Shown one piece after another: positions 17,579-25,283 of a stretch of 33,001 nt of DNA. The notes under the pieces were generated by a model. It searched no databases. It saw nothing but the letters and a program-made list of their open reading frames with translations, and was not told the DNA's origin. Source of the DNA: UBA4055 sp036721445 (GTDB lineage: Bacteria; UBA4055); the NCBI GenBank assembly GCA_036721445.1, contig DAIMKZ010000011.1, forward strand, positions 1 through 33,001. The letters run 5' to 3'. The position numbers were made by a program, and so were the translations under genes. Positions within the stretch are counted from its first letter, which is position 1. The number at the start of each line of letters is the position of its first letter.

Positions 17579-17606
17579 TTGATTATTCTCTTAAAATTCA
17601 TAACTT
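17579..17606 (+). promoter_or_regulatory. Putative promoter placing transcript start at the glycosyltransferase ATG
   Basis: TTGATT (17579-17584) and TAACTT (17601-17606) are 16 bases apart. The ATG at 17614 begins seven bases after the -10, so the transcript would have almost no leader. No Shine-Dalgarno sequence is visible before that ATG. Confidence 0.4.
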
Positions 17607-17613
17607 TCAAGCT

Positions 17614-18303
17614 ATGGAAAACAGAAATTTCAGGATACTTATACCGGCGTACAATTCAGCCAGATATATCGACGATCTGTTCGACAGGCTTGAGAAGATG
17701 GGGCTTTTTGATCAGGCGATAGTGGTAAACGACGGCTCGACTGACGATACGGAAGACATCTGCCGCGAGAGGAAAGTCGAAGTTATATCCCACAAAAGGA
17801 ACAGGGGAAAGGGAGCCGCGCTGAGAACCGGTTTCAAATACATGGCGGAGAACGGGGTAGAGTTCTTTATCACGCTCGATTCGGACCTCCAGCACGATGT
17901 CAGATACATCCCTGAATTCGTGAAGAAGTACGAAGAGACAAATGCGGATATAATCGTCGGGAACAGGCTGGGAGATACTTCGACGATGCCTGTGGAGCGC
18001 GTGTTCTCGAACCGGACGACGTCGTACATTGTCTCTCTACTGGCAAAGCAGAAAATACCGGACAGCCAGTCGGGATACAGACTGATAAAGACCGCAGCTG
18101 TCAAAGATCTCGTTATCACCTGCGACAGGTTCGAGATGGAGTCCGAGCTGCTCATAAAGGCCGGCAGAAAAAAGCTTAAAATAGACAGCATCCCGATCTC
18201 GGCCCTCTATGAGGGAGCGCACAGTTCGATAAGCGTCTTTCGCGACACATACAGATTCATCAGGCTCGTAATAAGATCTTTACTGATCAGGGAAGGAAAA
18301 TGA
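17614..18303 (+). CDS. Family 2 glycosyltransferase (dolichyl-phosphate-mannose-synthase-like)
   Basis: The 229-residue product is a single GT-A domain. Motifs are IPAYNSARYID, the nucleotide-binding VVNDGSTDDT, KRNRGKGAALRTGF, the metal-binding LDSDLQHD, and QSGYRLIK at the acceptor end. There is no C-terminal membrane segment, so it is probably a soluble or peripheral inner-face enzyme that moves a sugar from a nucleotide or to a lipid phosphate. Donor and acceptor cannot be told. Its end overlaps the start of the WYL regulator by four bases (ATGA). Confidence 0.88.
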   Translation: MENRNFRILIPAYNSARYIDDLFDRLEKMGLFDQAIVVNDGSTDDTEDICRERKVEVISHKRNRGKGAALRTGFKYMAENGVEFFITLDSDLQHDVRYIPEFVKKYEETNADIIVGNRLGDTSTMPVERVFSNRTTSYIVSLLAKQKIPDSQSGYRLIKTAAVKDLVITCDRFEMESELLIKAGRKKLKIDSIPISALYEGAHSSISVFRDTYRFIRLVIRSLLIREGK

Positions 18304-19391
18304 CCGAAAAGCACAATGTTTCCAGAATAGGCTTTATGATCAGCGAACTCAACAGGAAAGGGCATTTCTCCAGGCAGGAAGTTATTGATCATGTAAGGGA
18401 AACAACAGGCACTGAGATAAGCGAAAGTACCGTCAAGAGGTCGGTCTCGGACATCAGGGACCATTTCGGCGTGGATATAATTTACAGCATGAAGAACAAG
18501 AGATATGAGGCTGCCTCGAGACGGAGGAATATCGAGAACGCGGAAGATTTCCTGGATGTTTATTCAGAAGCAAAATACGGCAGGACTGGTTCGAACGAAA
18601 TGCTTCTTTTTTACAGCTTCGTAAAAAGCATGATAAGATCGGAATACTATTTCCCGCCTGTAAATGTCGCTTCAAACGACGGCAGCGGGAACACTGCCGA
18701 TTACGGGCTCATACTCAGGATGATGGAAGACGCTATGAAGCTCAATATGTCGCAAAGCAGCCTCGAGCTCTCCGACAGCATCGAATATCACATCTCGGAG
18801 CATTTCAAGTCAGGCCAGAAGATAAAGTTCAACCGTATGCTGTGCGTACTTCTGGATTCGATGAAGAAGCAGCTTCTTGTAAAATTCATATACAACGGAA
18901 CAGAAGTCCATGTCGAGCCTGTCAGGATAATTCATTATGAAGGTAAGTGGTATTTCATGGGTTTTATAGCCGAAAGTTCAAGACCGGATCATCTCAAAAA
19001 AGTAAGGACTTACAATCTATCCATGATAGAAGGGAACATCCATCTCACAGGTAAGGATTTTACGGGCGAAGAATATATTATCCCCGAGTATAAAGATTCA
19101 TTCGGGATCATAGCCAGTACGAACACAAAGACCGCTGTGATAAGGTTCTATGAAAACCTGGCGGTCAGGATGAAGGAGCTTCTCTGGTACGACGGTCAGA
19201 TAACCGAAACGGGAAATGACGGAGAAAGAGGAAATTACTGTCAGTATACGCTTCCTTACCCTTCGAATACTTCGTTCGAGCTTATATCGAAAGTGCTAAG
19301 TTTCGGGGACAGGGCAGAGATAATCGAGCCTGAAGAACTCCGCAGGAGCTGGCAGGATACTATAAAAAGAATGTTCGGACAGATCAAATAA
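18300..19391 (+). CDS. WYL-domain transcriptional regulator
   Basis: The 363-residue protein starts with a DeoR-like helix-turn-helix (ISELNRKGHFSRQEVIDHV then STVKRSVSDIRDHFGVDIIY). A WYL domain in the second half contains EPVRIIHYEGKWYFMGF, with Trp-Tyr at about 217-218. The C-terminal part resembles the WCX extension. WYL domains sense ligands, often single-stranded nucleic acid or nucleotides, and control DNA-damage, phage-defence or metabolic genes. No defence genes lie nearby. Its start overlaps the glycosyltransferase stop (ATGA), so they are co-translated. Its targets are unknown. Confidence 0.88.
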   Translation: MTEKHNVSRIGFMISELNRKGHFSRQEVIDHVRETTGTEISESTVKRSVSDIRDHFGVDIIYSMKNKRYEAASRRRNIENAEDFLDVYSEAKYGRTGSNEMLLFYSFVKSMIRSEYYFPPVNVASNDGSGNTADYGLILRMMEDAMKLNMSQSSLELSDSIEYHISEHFKSGQKIKFNRMLCVLLDSMKKQLLVKFIYNGTEVHVEPVRIIHYEGKWYFMGFIAESSRPDHLKKVRTYNLSMIEGNIHLTGKDFTGEEYIIPEYKDSFGIIASTNTKTAVIRFYENLAVRMKELLWYDGQITETGNDGERGNYCQYTLPYPSNTSFELISKVLSFGDRAEIIEPEELRRSWQDTIKRMFGQIK

Positions 19392-19395
19392 AGTA

Positions 19396-19424
19396 TTGAC
19401 TTTTTAATTGAAATTTCTTAAAAT
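19396..19424 (+). promoter_or_regulatory. Promoter of tRNA-Val
   Basis: TTGACT (19396-19401) and TAAAAT (19419-19424) are separated by exactly 17 bases. The tRNA begins 12 bases after the -10. It starts four bases after the WYL regulator stop, so the tRNA has its own strong promoter. Confidence 0.75.
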
Positions 19425-19435
19425 TGCCGTTCGCT

Positions 19436-19510
19436 GGGGGTATGGCTTAGTTGGTTTAAAGCGCTAGCTCGACAAGCTAGAGATCACTGGTTCAAGTCCA
19501 GTTATCCCCA
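19436..19510 (+). tRNA. tRNA-Val (anticodon GAC)
   Basis: A full cloverleaf folds. The acceptor stem is GGGGGTA with TATCCCC (one G-U), the D stem GCTT/AAGC, the anticodon stem CTAGC/GCTAG, the variable loop AGATC and the T stem ACTGG/CCAGT with loop TTCAAGT. The anticodon loop reads TCGACAA, giving anticodon GAC at 19471-19473 for valine. Position 33, almost always T, is C here (19470). The 3' CCA is not encoded. A kinase gene on the other strand ends only five bases beyond. Confidence 0.93.
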
Positions 19511-19515
19511 CAAGA

Positions 19516-20613
19516 TCAGATAAAGCTTCTCATAAAATCCAGCAAAGCCCGCTTGTCAGCGGGTTTTGCGTTCCTGACATAATATCCCGAGTTCATAGTT
19601 CCCGTCACAAGGCACTCTTCCAGAGTGAGACCGGCTATAAATCCCGCAAAAAATCCCGCGTTGAAAATGTCTCCGGCTCCCGTCGAAAGTTTAGGCTCCG
19701 GCGTGTACGGGCCGTCAAAAATGAACGAGCCCTGTTTAGCGCATACGGAAGCCTGTTTGATACTGTGTATAACTATCGCGAAAAGCGGTAAATGCAGTCT
19801 GATGTTCTCCGCGAGTTCTTTAATATCGTTATATTCAGTACCGGCTCCCGCCACACCCGCCACCTGCTGAGCTTCGGATTCATTCAGTCCCAGGATCACA
19901 TCTGCATATTCGTTCATACCGAGCAGTATTTTCGTGCATTCCTTCAGGTCTGAGCGCGATCTTTTCCTAGGGTCAGTCAGGTCGATATAAACGGTTTTTC
20001 TTTCTCCGCCCGTCTCTTTGATGAGCGCCGTCAGGTTCGAGAATATTTCGTTCATCCCGGGTATCATCGTCCAGTTCACGAAAGCGAAACAGCTGTTGTT
20101 TTCTATCATGCTCTTCAAAGTATCAAGACCGACCTTGCCGGTGATAGTTTCCCAGCTTATATCAAGAGCACTCTGAGGGTGATTGAACATGACCTTCCCG
20201 TCGTTGAATTCGAAAGCGTCTGTTATGCCCGGATCGCCTATGCTTACCGCTTTTTTGCATTTACGGGTAAAAGGTTTGAATATCGGAAGTATCCTGTCTT
20301 TGCCGAAAGATCCGTATATGCTTACTCTGTTACCGAGTTCAATTAGAGAATCAGCCATTATAGGTCCGTTCCCGCCCAAAGAAGATCTTTCTTTCACGAT
20401 CTCGATGTTAATGCTTTTTCCGGAACCGCTTCTTATCCTGTTCGCGAAAGTAACTATGTCTGTCATAGGTGTAAAGCTCTTACTGTCTTTTCTTTCGAGC
20501 ACAGGCCTTAAAATGTTGTCGATAAAGCCGTCGAAACCAACAAAAACATTGCCTGAACCTCTGAAATCTGAAAATTTATTCGAAGCTGATCTTATGAGAG
20601 TTTTGCTTTTCAT
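19516..20613 (-). CDS. PfkB-family carbohydrate or nucleoside kinase
   Basis: The 365-residue product is a ribokinase-like kinase. It shows the N-terminal substrate region VGFDGFIDNILRPV, the di-glycine LGGNGPIMADSLIELGNRV, the mid-protein ILGLNESEAQQVAG, and the catalytic motif STGAGDIFNAGFFAGFIAG with the base Asp. Ribokinase, fructokinase and adenosine kinase share this fold, and I cannot assign the substrate. It is about 50 residues longer than typical ribokinases. A GGACGG stretch precedes the ATG. It converges on tRNA-Val with only five bases between, so any terminator for it must lie within the tRNA gene or beyond. Confidence 0.85.
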   Translation of the reverse strand: MKSKTLIRSASNKFSDFRGSGNVFVGFDGFIDNILRPVLERKDSKSFTPMTDIVTFANRIRSGSGKSINIEIVKERSSLGGNGPIMADSLIELGNRVSIYGSFGKDRILPIFKPFTRKCKKAVSIGDPGITDAFEFNDGKVMFNHPQSALDISWETITGKVGLDTLKSMIENNSCFAFVNWTMIPGMNEIFSNLTALIKETGGERKTVYIDLTDPRKRSRSDLKECTKILLGMNEYADVILGLNESEAQQVAGVAGAGTEYNDIKELAENIRLHLPLFAIVIHSIKQASVCAKQGSFIFDGPYTPEPKLSTGAGDIFNAGFFAGFIAGLTLEECLVTGTMNSGYYVRNAKPADKRALLDFMRSFI

Positions 20614-20717
20614 TCGTCCGTCCGTGAATTATTAACGGTAATATATAGAAAAATATGATAGATAAAAGCGGAAAAATTCTTTATTTTTCAGTTCAGAATT
20701 ATCAGGGGTCGAAATAA

Positions 20718-21395
20718 ATGCTCGGAACGATAGTCAATACGGGAACCGTTGTCGGCGGAGCGCTGATAGGGGTGCTGATCCATTCAAGGATGCCTGAAAG
20801 GATAACCAGGACCACATTTCAGGGCATAGGGCTGTTCACGCTCTACATAGGCTTTACGATGGCCGCAAAAACGGGGAATGTTCTTATCATGGTATTTTCG
20901 ATAGTACTCGGCGCGATATTCGGGGAGCTTTTGAACCTTGAGGCGAGAATGGAGAAGGTCAGCGAGTGGGGTAAGAGAAAGGTCGGTTCGAAGAACGACA
21001 AGTTCACCGAAGGTTTTGTGACCGCTTTCATGCTGTTCTGCATGGGCTCGATGACCATTCTCGGTTCGATCGAGGAAGGGCTCGGCGGCGAACCTACGCT
21101 TCTTCTGGCAAAATCGTTTCTTGACGGTTTCGGCGCCGTTGCGCTTGCCTCGAGCCTGGGTATAGGCGTGCTGTTCTCGGCCGTACCGCTGCTGATATAC
21201 CAGGGAGGACTGACGCTTCTCGCAGGTCTCGTTCAGGGCTGGCTCACCGAACCGATCATAAACGAAGTATCGGCCGTCGGAGGTCTCATGCTCATAGGTC
21301 TCGGCATAACGATACTGGAAATAAAAAAAATGAAGATACTCAATCTTCTGCCTGCGCTCATCTTTGCGGGCATTTTCGCGTATTTTATGAAATAA
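20718..21395 (+). CDS. DUF554 family membrane protein
   Basis: The 225-residue protein starts MLGTIVNTGTVVGGALIGVLI and continues with FQGIGLFTLYIGFTMA, GAIFGELLNLEARMEKV and MLFCMGSMTILGSIEEGL, all typical of DUF554 (YdfK/YqgA). Six or seven hydrophobic segments place it in the inner membrane. The family is thought to transport something, but no substrate is established. AGGGG precedes the ATG. It lies 17 bases before ettA, so the two may be co-transcribed. Confidence 0.9.
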   Translation: MLGTIVNTGTVVGGALIGVLIHSRMPERITRTTFQGIGLFTLYIGFTMAAKTGNVLIMVFSIVLGAIFGELLNLEARMEKVSEWGKRKVGSKNDKFTEGFVTAFMLFCMGSMTILGSIEEGLGGEPTLLLAKSFLDGFGAVALASSLGIGVLFSAVPLLIYQGGLTLLAGLVQGWLTEPIINEVSAVGGLMLIGLGITILEIKKMKILNLLPALIFAGIFAYFMK

Positions 21396-21412
21396 ACATT
21401 TAAGGATAGAAA

Positions 21413-23083
21413 ATGGCTGACAACAAAATAATATTCTCCATGGAGGGCGTGAGCAAGATCTACCCTCCGCAGAAAAAAGTGCTCAACAATATCTGGCTTT
21501 CGTTCTACTACGGCGCAAAGATCGGTGTGCTCGGACTGAACGGCGCGGGTAAATCGAGCCTGTTGAAGATCATCGCCGGTGTCGATAAGGAATTTGACGG
21601 CAGGGTGACTTTCGACAAGGACTACAAGATAGGCTACCTTCACCAGGAACCCGAGCTCGACGAGACAAAGACGGTGAAGGAGATCGTTCAGGAAGGTCTC
21701 CAGCATATAGTTGATGTGGTGAAAGCATTCGACGAGGTGAGCGCGAAATTAGGCGAGAATCTTTCCGACGACGAGATGAACAAAGCTATCGAGCTGCAGG
21801 GCGAACTCATGGAGAAAATGGACCACCTTGACGCATGGGATCTTGACCACACTCTCGAGGTCGCGATGGACTCCCTGCGTTGCCCGCCGGACGATATGCC
21901 GGTGAAGGTCCTTTCAGGTGGAGAGAGGAGGAGGGTGGCTCTGTGCCGTCTGCTTCTCAGCAAACCTGATATTCTTCTTTTAGACGAACCCACCAACCAC
22001 CTCGACGCGGAAAGCGTGTACTGGCTGGAGCAGTTCTTACACAGTTATCCCGGCACCGTCATCGCCGTCACGCACGACAGATATTTTCTGGACAACGTGG
22101 CGGGCTGGATATTGGAGCTCGACAGGGGAGACGGCATACCGTGGAAGGGTAACTACAGCTCTTGGCTTGAGCAGAAAGCTGCAAGGCTTGCGAATGAGGA
22201 AAAGCAGGAGTCCAAGCGCCAGAAGATACTGAAGCGCGAGCTTGAGTGGTCAAGAATGAGCCCGAAAGCCCGTCAGGCGAAAGGTAAGGCGAGGCTGAAC
22301 GCTTATGACGCGCTAAGCAGCGTAGAGACAAAAGAGAAAGAAGCTAAGCTTGAACTCTTCATACCGCCGGGACCGCGTCTCGGGGATCAGGTGATAGAGA
22401 TAAAAGGTATTAAAAAAGGTTTCGGGGACAAACTTCTCATCGACGGACTAGATATGAACATCCCGAAGAACGCGATCGTAGGCATAATCGGACCGAACGG
22501 GGTTGGTAAATCCACGCTTTTCAGGATGATCATGGGTGAAGAGAAGCCTGACGAAGGCACGATCACGATCGGAGAGACCGTCAGGTTAGCTTATGTGGAT
22601 CAGTCCCACAAAGACCTGCTTCCGGAAAAGTCCATTTACGAAGTCGTCAGTCAGGGACATGAAGTCCTGAACATAAACGGCAGTGAAATAAACGCCAGAG
22701 CCTATATCAGCAGATTCAATTTTTCGGGTACGGACCAGCAGAAGAAGATATACATGATCTCGGGGGGGGAGAGGAACAGGCTGCACCTTGCCATAACTTT
22801 GAAGGAAGGCGGCAATGTGATACTTCTCGACGAGCCTACGAACGACATCGATGTGAACACCTTAAGAGCGCTCGAGGAAGCCATCGAGAACTTCGCGGGA
22901 TGCGTGCTTGTGATCTCACACGACCGCTGGTTTATCGACAGACTTGCCACACATATCATTTCTTTTGAGGACGACGGGCAGATTGTCTTCTTCGAAGGCA
23001 ATTTCGCCGATTACGAGGAAAAGAAAAAGCAGAGGCTCGGTGATATAACGCCGAAAAGGCCGAAGTTCAAGAAGCTGATATAA
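21413..23083 (+). CDS. ettA: Energy-dependent translational throttle protein EttA (ABC-F)
   Basis: The 556-residue protein has two ABC ATPase domains and no membrane segments. Domain 1 has GLNGAGKSS and LSGGERRRVALCRLL with LLLDEPTNHLDA. Domain 2 has GPNGVGKST and ISGGERNRLHLAI with ILLDEPTNDIDV. Between them is the P-site tRNA interaction linker, rich in Lys/Arg (SKRQKILKRELEWSRMSPKARQ). The start MEGVSKIYPPQKKVL and the length match EttA, which binds the ribosomal E site and gates early elongation by ATP/ADP ratio. It lies 17 bases after the DUF554 gene. Confidence 0.95.
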   Translation: MADNKIIFSMEGVSKIYPPQKKVLNNIWLSFYYGAKIGVLGLNGAGKSSLLKIIAGVDKEFDGRVTFDKDYKIGYLHQEPELDETKTVKEIVQEGLQHIVDVVKAFDEVSAKLGENLSDDEMNKAIELQGELMEKMDHLDAWDLDHTLEVAMDSLRCPPDDMPVKVLSGGERRRVALCRLLLSKPDILLLDEPTNHLDAESVYWLEQFLHSYPGTVIAVTHDRYFLDNVAGWILELDRGDGIPWKGNYSSWLEQKAARLANEEKQESKRQKILKRELEWSRMSPKARQAKGKARLNAYDALSSVETKEKEAKLELFIPPGPRLGDQVIEIKGIKKGFGDKLLIDGLDMNIPKNAIVGIIGPNGVGKSTLFRMIMGEEKPDEGTITIGETVRLAYVDQSHKDLLPEKSIYEVVSQGHEVLNINGSEINARAYISRFNFSGTDQQKKIYMISGGERNRLHLAITLKEGGNVILLDEPTNDIDVNTLRALEEAIENFAGCVLVISHDRWFIDRLATHIISFEDDGQIVFFEGNFADYEEKKKQRLGDITPKRPKFKKLI

Positions 23084-23086
23084 GGA

Positions 23087-23115
23087 TTGATAATATCGCA
23101 TAAATTTTGTATATT
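23087..23115 (+). promoter_or_regulatory. Promoter of the small protein-nucleotidyltransferase pair
   Basis: TTGATA (23087-23092) and TATATT (23110-23115) are separated by exactly 17 bases, each one mismatch from the sigma70 ideal. The transcript would start near 23122, only a few bases after ettA ends and next to the first possible ATG of the small gene. Confidence 0.65.
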
Positions 23116-23139
23116 TTCAACTATATGGAAAGATCGGAA

Positions 23140-23337
23140 ATGAAGCTCGAAAGAAAGATCGTCAACAAATCAGTTAAGAATGCAGAGTCTGACGACGGTT
23201 TTGTTGTTGCGGATAAAGTAACCCTTTTTGAAATGGTTTGGGAAATTACGCGGGATGTTTGGGGTTTTACGGGAGGAAATGATGCTGAACGACGACTACA
23301 AAGAAATGTTGTCAATATTATCAGAAGAGAAAGTTAA
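23140..23337 (+). CDS. Small protein paired with a nucleotidyltransferase
   Basis: The 65-residue product (MKLERKIVNKSVKNAESD...) ends with VWEITRDVWGFTGGNDAERRLQRNVVNIIRR. I recall short proteins of this style (a VWxLT-x-DxWxF core, then RLQRxVV) next to nucleotidyltransferase genes, but have no family name. An upstream ATG at 23125 adds MERSE and would make the message nearly leaderless. I chose 23140 because GGAAAG lies six bases before it. It overlaps the nucleotidyltransferase start by 56 bases in another frame, which suggests a co-translated pair, perhaps antitoxin-like. That role is inference. Confidence 0.6.
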   Translation: MKLERKIVNKSVKNAESDDGFVVADKVTLFEMVWEITRDVWGFTGGNDAERRLQRNVVNIIRRES

Positions 23338-23737
23338 GTATCTCGTGATTGGCGCGTTTGCTTTGAGCACATACGGTTATCCCAGAGCAACCGGGGATAT
23401 TGATATCTGGGTAGAAGCGAATGAAGAGAATTCGAGAAAAGTATTAAAAAGTCTTATCAGATTCGGCGCTCCGATGGATAAGATCTCACAAGACGATTTC
23501 AAGACTAAAGGACTGATCTTTCAGATAGGTGTTGCTCCCAGAAGGATAGATATCACAACATTAATAGACGGAGTTGATTTCGAAACCGCTTATCCGAACA
23601 GGAAAGATATCATTATTGAAAATATAACAGTACCCGTCATATCGCTGGAAGACCTGATAAAGAACAAACAGAGCACAGGCAGGGATAAAGACATTCTTGA
23701 TGTGAAGATGCTAAAAAAACATAATAATCTGATATAA
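23282..23737 (+). CDS. Nucleotidyltransferase-fold protein (AbiEii/MNT-like)
   Basis: The roughly 151-residue protein contains KYLVIGAFALSTYGYPRATGDIDIWVEA, the small-nucleotidyltransferase pattern with a G-A/G motif and the metal-binding D-x-D, and ends with VISLEDLIKNKQSTGRDKDILDVKML. Relatives include DUF6036 and AbiEii-type proteins. Some of these modify tRNA or proteins as toxins, while others are uncharacterised. GGAGG at 23272-23276 sits five bases from the ATG at 23282. A second ATG at 23279 is too close. The gene overlaps the small upstream gene and ends just before a strong terminator. It may be a toxin-antitoxin-like pair, but no activity can be shown from sequence. Confidence 0.82.
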   Translation: MLNDDYKEMLSILSEEKVKYLVIGAFALSTYGYPRATGDIDIWVEANEENSRKVLKSLIRFGAPMDKISQDDFKTKGLIFQIGVAPRRIDITTLIDGVDFETAYPNRKDIIIENITVPVISLEDLIKNKQSTGRDKDILDVKMLKKHNNLI

Positions 23738-23740
23738 ACA

Positions 23741-23767
23741 AAAAACCCCGGATTTTCCGGGGTTTTT
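23741..23767. terminator. Bidirectional terminator between converging operons
   Basis: AAAAACCCCGGA pairs with TCCGGGGTTTTT around TTT, a perfect 12-bp stem with T runs for both strands. It can end the nucleotidyltransferase transcript on the plus strand and the whole oxidative-stress transcript on the minus strand, whose last stop codon is three bases away. Confidence 0.93.
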
Positions 23768-23769
23768 GA

Positions 23770-24291
23770 TTATACTTTGTCTGCGTCGGCATGATAATGC
23801 GTGGCGTTCTTTGAAAGCTTGCCCTTGAGTTCTTTGTGGTAGTAATCGTAAGTCATGGGCTGCAGTTCGGGATCGAGTATTTCAGCCTCCGTAACGCGCC
23901 CGATAAATATCGTGTGGGTCAGGCAGTCCATGGATTTGACTACCTCGCATTCGATGTAGGCGCACATGTTCTTTTTAATGAACGGCGCACCGTTCTTCCC
24001 GAGTTCGTAATTGCAGGCTGAGAACTTGTCGTAATCTCTGCCGGTTCTGAAACCGAACGGGCCGATCTCTTTCATGTCGTATTTATCTGAAATGACCGAA
24101 ATGGTGAATACTCCGCTCTCCGAAATATACTCATGCGTGAGGTTCTTTTTGTTGATGCTTACCAGCATTGTAGCCGGCTCGGGCGATATCTGCACCACGG
24201 TGTTCGAAAGCTGGGCGTTGATCTTTTCGCCTTTTTTCGAGCTTACCAGATACATTCCGTAAGATATCTTGAACAGTGCCCTGAAATCCAT
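23770..24291 (-). CDS. Flavin reductase domain protein (Hrb-like, without rubredoxin)
   Basis: The 173-residue protein is an FMN-binding flavin reductase-like domain: MDFRALFKISYGMYLVSSKKG, then NAQLSNTVVQISPEPATMLVSINKKNLTHEYI and GPFGFRTGRDYDKFS. This resembles the N-terminal half of high-molecular-weight rubredoxin (Hrb), which passes electrons from NADH to FprA. In Hrb a linker and a rubredoxin domain follow. Here the protein stops in the linker (YYHKELKGKLSKNATHYH) and a terminator begins at once, so no rubredoxin is hidden downstream. A free rubredoxin is encoded at 28459. GGAGGA precedes the ATG within the end of the preceding gene, with one base between stop and start. Confidence 0.88.
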   Translation of the reverse strand: MDFRALFKISYGMYLVSSKKGEKINAQLSNTVVQISPEPATMLVSINKKNLTHEYISESGVFTISVISDKYDMKEIGPFGFRTGRDYDKFSACNYELGKNGAPFIKKNMCAYIECEVVKSMDCLTHTIFIGRVTEAEILDPELQPMTYDYYHKELKGKLSKNATHYHADADKV

Positions 24292-24292
24292 A

Positions 24293-25267
24293 TCATTCCT
24301 CCTTTCCGCGCCTTAAGAACTGCACCCTGTCGTAAATCGCATGGTCTTTCCTGCTCAGCCTGCCTCTAAAATCATCGAGTTTTTTATAACCTTTTATTTC
24401 CATCCATTCCGTTAACTCTGAGAGTGATCTTTTTATTACAGATGATGAATTAAGGTAAATGCTCGATGTCATCTGGACGGCTTTGGCTCCTGCGAGTATC
24501 TGTTTTATTATTCCGTGCCCGTTGTGGACTCCAGTCGCTGCGATCAGATCTGTTTCCGCGAAATCGGAAAGGATCGCTATCCATCTTAATGAATTCGATA
24601 TCTCGTCAGCAGTAGAATACGGGTAGCCTGATATGATCTTTTCCGTACTGATGTCGATGTCGGGATAGAAAGGCCTGTTGAAAAGAACAAGTCCCGAAAC
24701 ATCGGTCCTGGATATTGTCAGCAGGTCTTTTGCCAGTGTGTCCGAATAATAACCGAGCTTCATTGTGAACGGAATGGAGATGTGTTTTTTTATTTCTTTA
24801 GCGATATTCAGTGCAGTAGACAAATATACCTGCTCAGTTACAGAAGGATCGGACGGCAGATGGTAGTAATTTATTTCAAGCGCATCCGCTCCGGCTGACT
24901 GGATATCTGACGAGAATTTCACCCATTTGTCGAACGACCCGCAGTTGATGCTCGCGATTACAGGTATAGTTACGGCTGATTTCGCGTCGTGTATCAGGTC
25001 AAGATATTTTGTTACGGCGTCCTTTTCCTCAAAATATTTTACATAATCGCTTAGCTCAGGATGTGAGAACATTCTTTGTGTCGCGCCTATAGTTTCATAA
25101 ACATCGTTCATGATCTGCTCTTCGAACAGAGACTTTAAAACTACAGCTGCCGCTCCGGCCGTCTCTAGTGTTTTTACACCTTCAACGGATTCCGTAAGCC
25201 CGCTCGATCCCGCGATTATCGGGTTTTTAAGTTCAAGTCCCGCAACTCTTACGGTAATGTCAGTCAT
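24293..25267 (-). CDS. Dihydroorotate-dehydrogenase-like flavoprotein of unknown substrate
   Basis: The 324-residue TIM-barrel protein follows the PyrD pattern: VAGLELKNPIIAGSSGLTE, the FMN-contacting Lys in AAVVLKSLF (K45), PVIASINCGSFDKW, and the FMN phosphate site AATGVHNGHGIIKQILAGAKAVQM. The usual catalytic loop NLSCPN appears as NYYHLP (from N133), so the base Cys is replaced by His by eye alignment. The second oddity is that it sits among oxygen-defence genes, not pyrimidine genes. It is therefore unlikely to be a standard dihydroorotate dehydrogenase. I chose the ATG at 25267 (CGGAG eight bases upstream); the frame is open to 25303 without a ribosome site. It is coupled to the flavin reductase gene. 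Confidence 0.85.
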   Translation of the reverse strand: MTDITVRVAGLELKNPIIAGSSGLTESVEGVKTLETAGAAAVVLKSLFEEQIMNDVYETIGATQRMFSHPELSDYVKYFEEKDAVTKYLDLIHDAKSAVTIPVIASINCGSFDKWVKFSSDIQSAGADALEINYYHLPSDPSVTEQVYLSTALNIAKEIKKHISIPFTMKLGYYSDTLAKDLLTISRTDVSGLVLFNRPFYPDIDISTEKIISGYPYSTADEISNSLRWIAILSDFAETDLIAATGVHNGHGIIKQILAGAKAVQMTSSIYLNSSSVIKRSLSELTEWMEIKGYKKLDDFRGRLSRKDHAIYDRVQFLRRGKEE

Positions 25268-25283
25268 TTTTTTAACTCCGGGT

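Noticed and set aside
23770..24291. Flavin reductase as a frameshifted Hrb
   Set aside because: Only two bases lie between its stop and the terminator stem, and no CxxCG frame exists in that direction, so there is no lost rubredoxin domain to restore.
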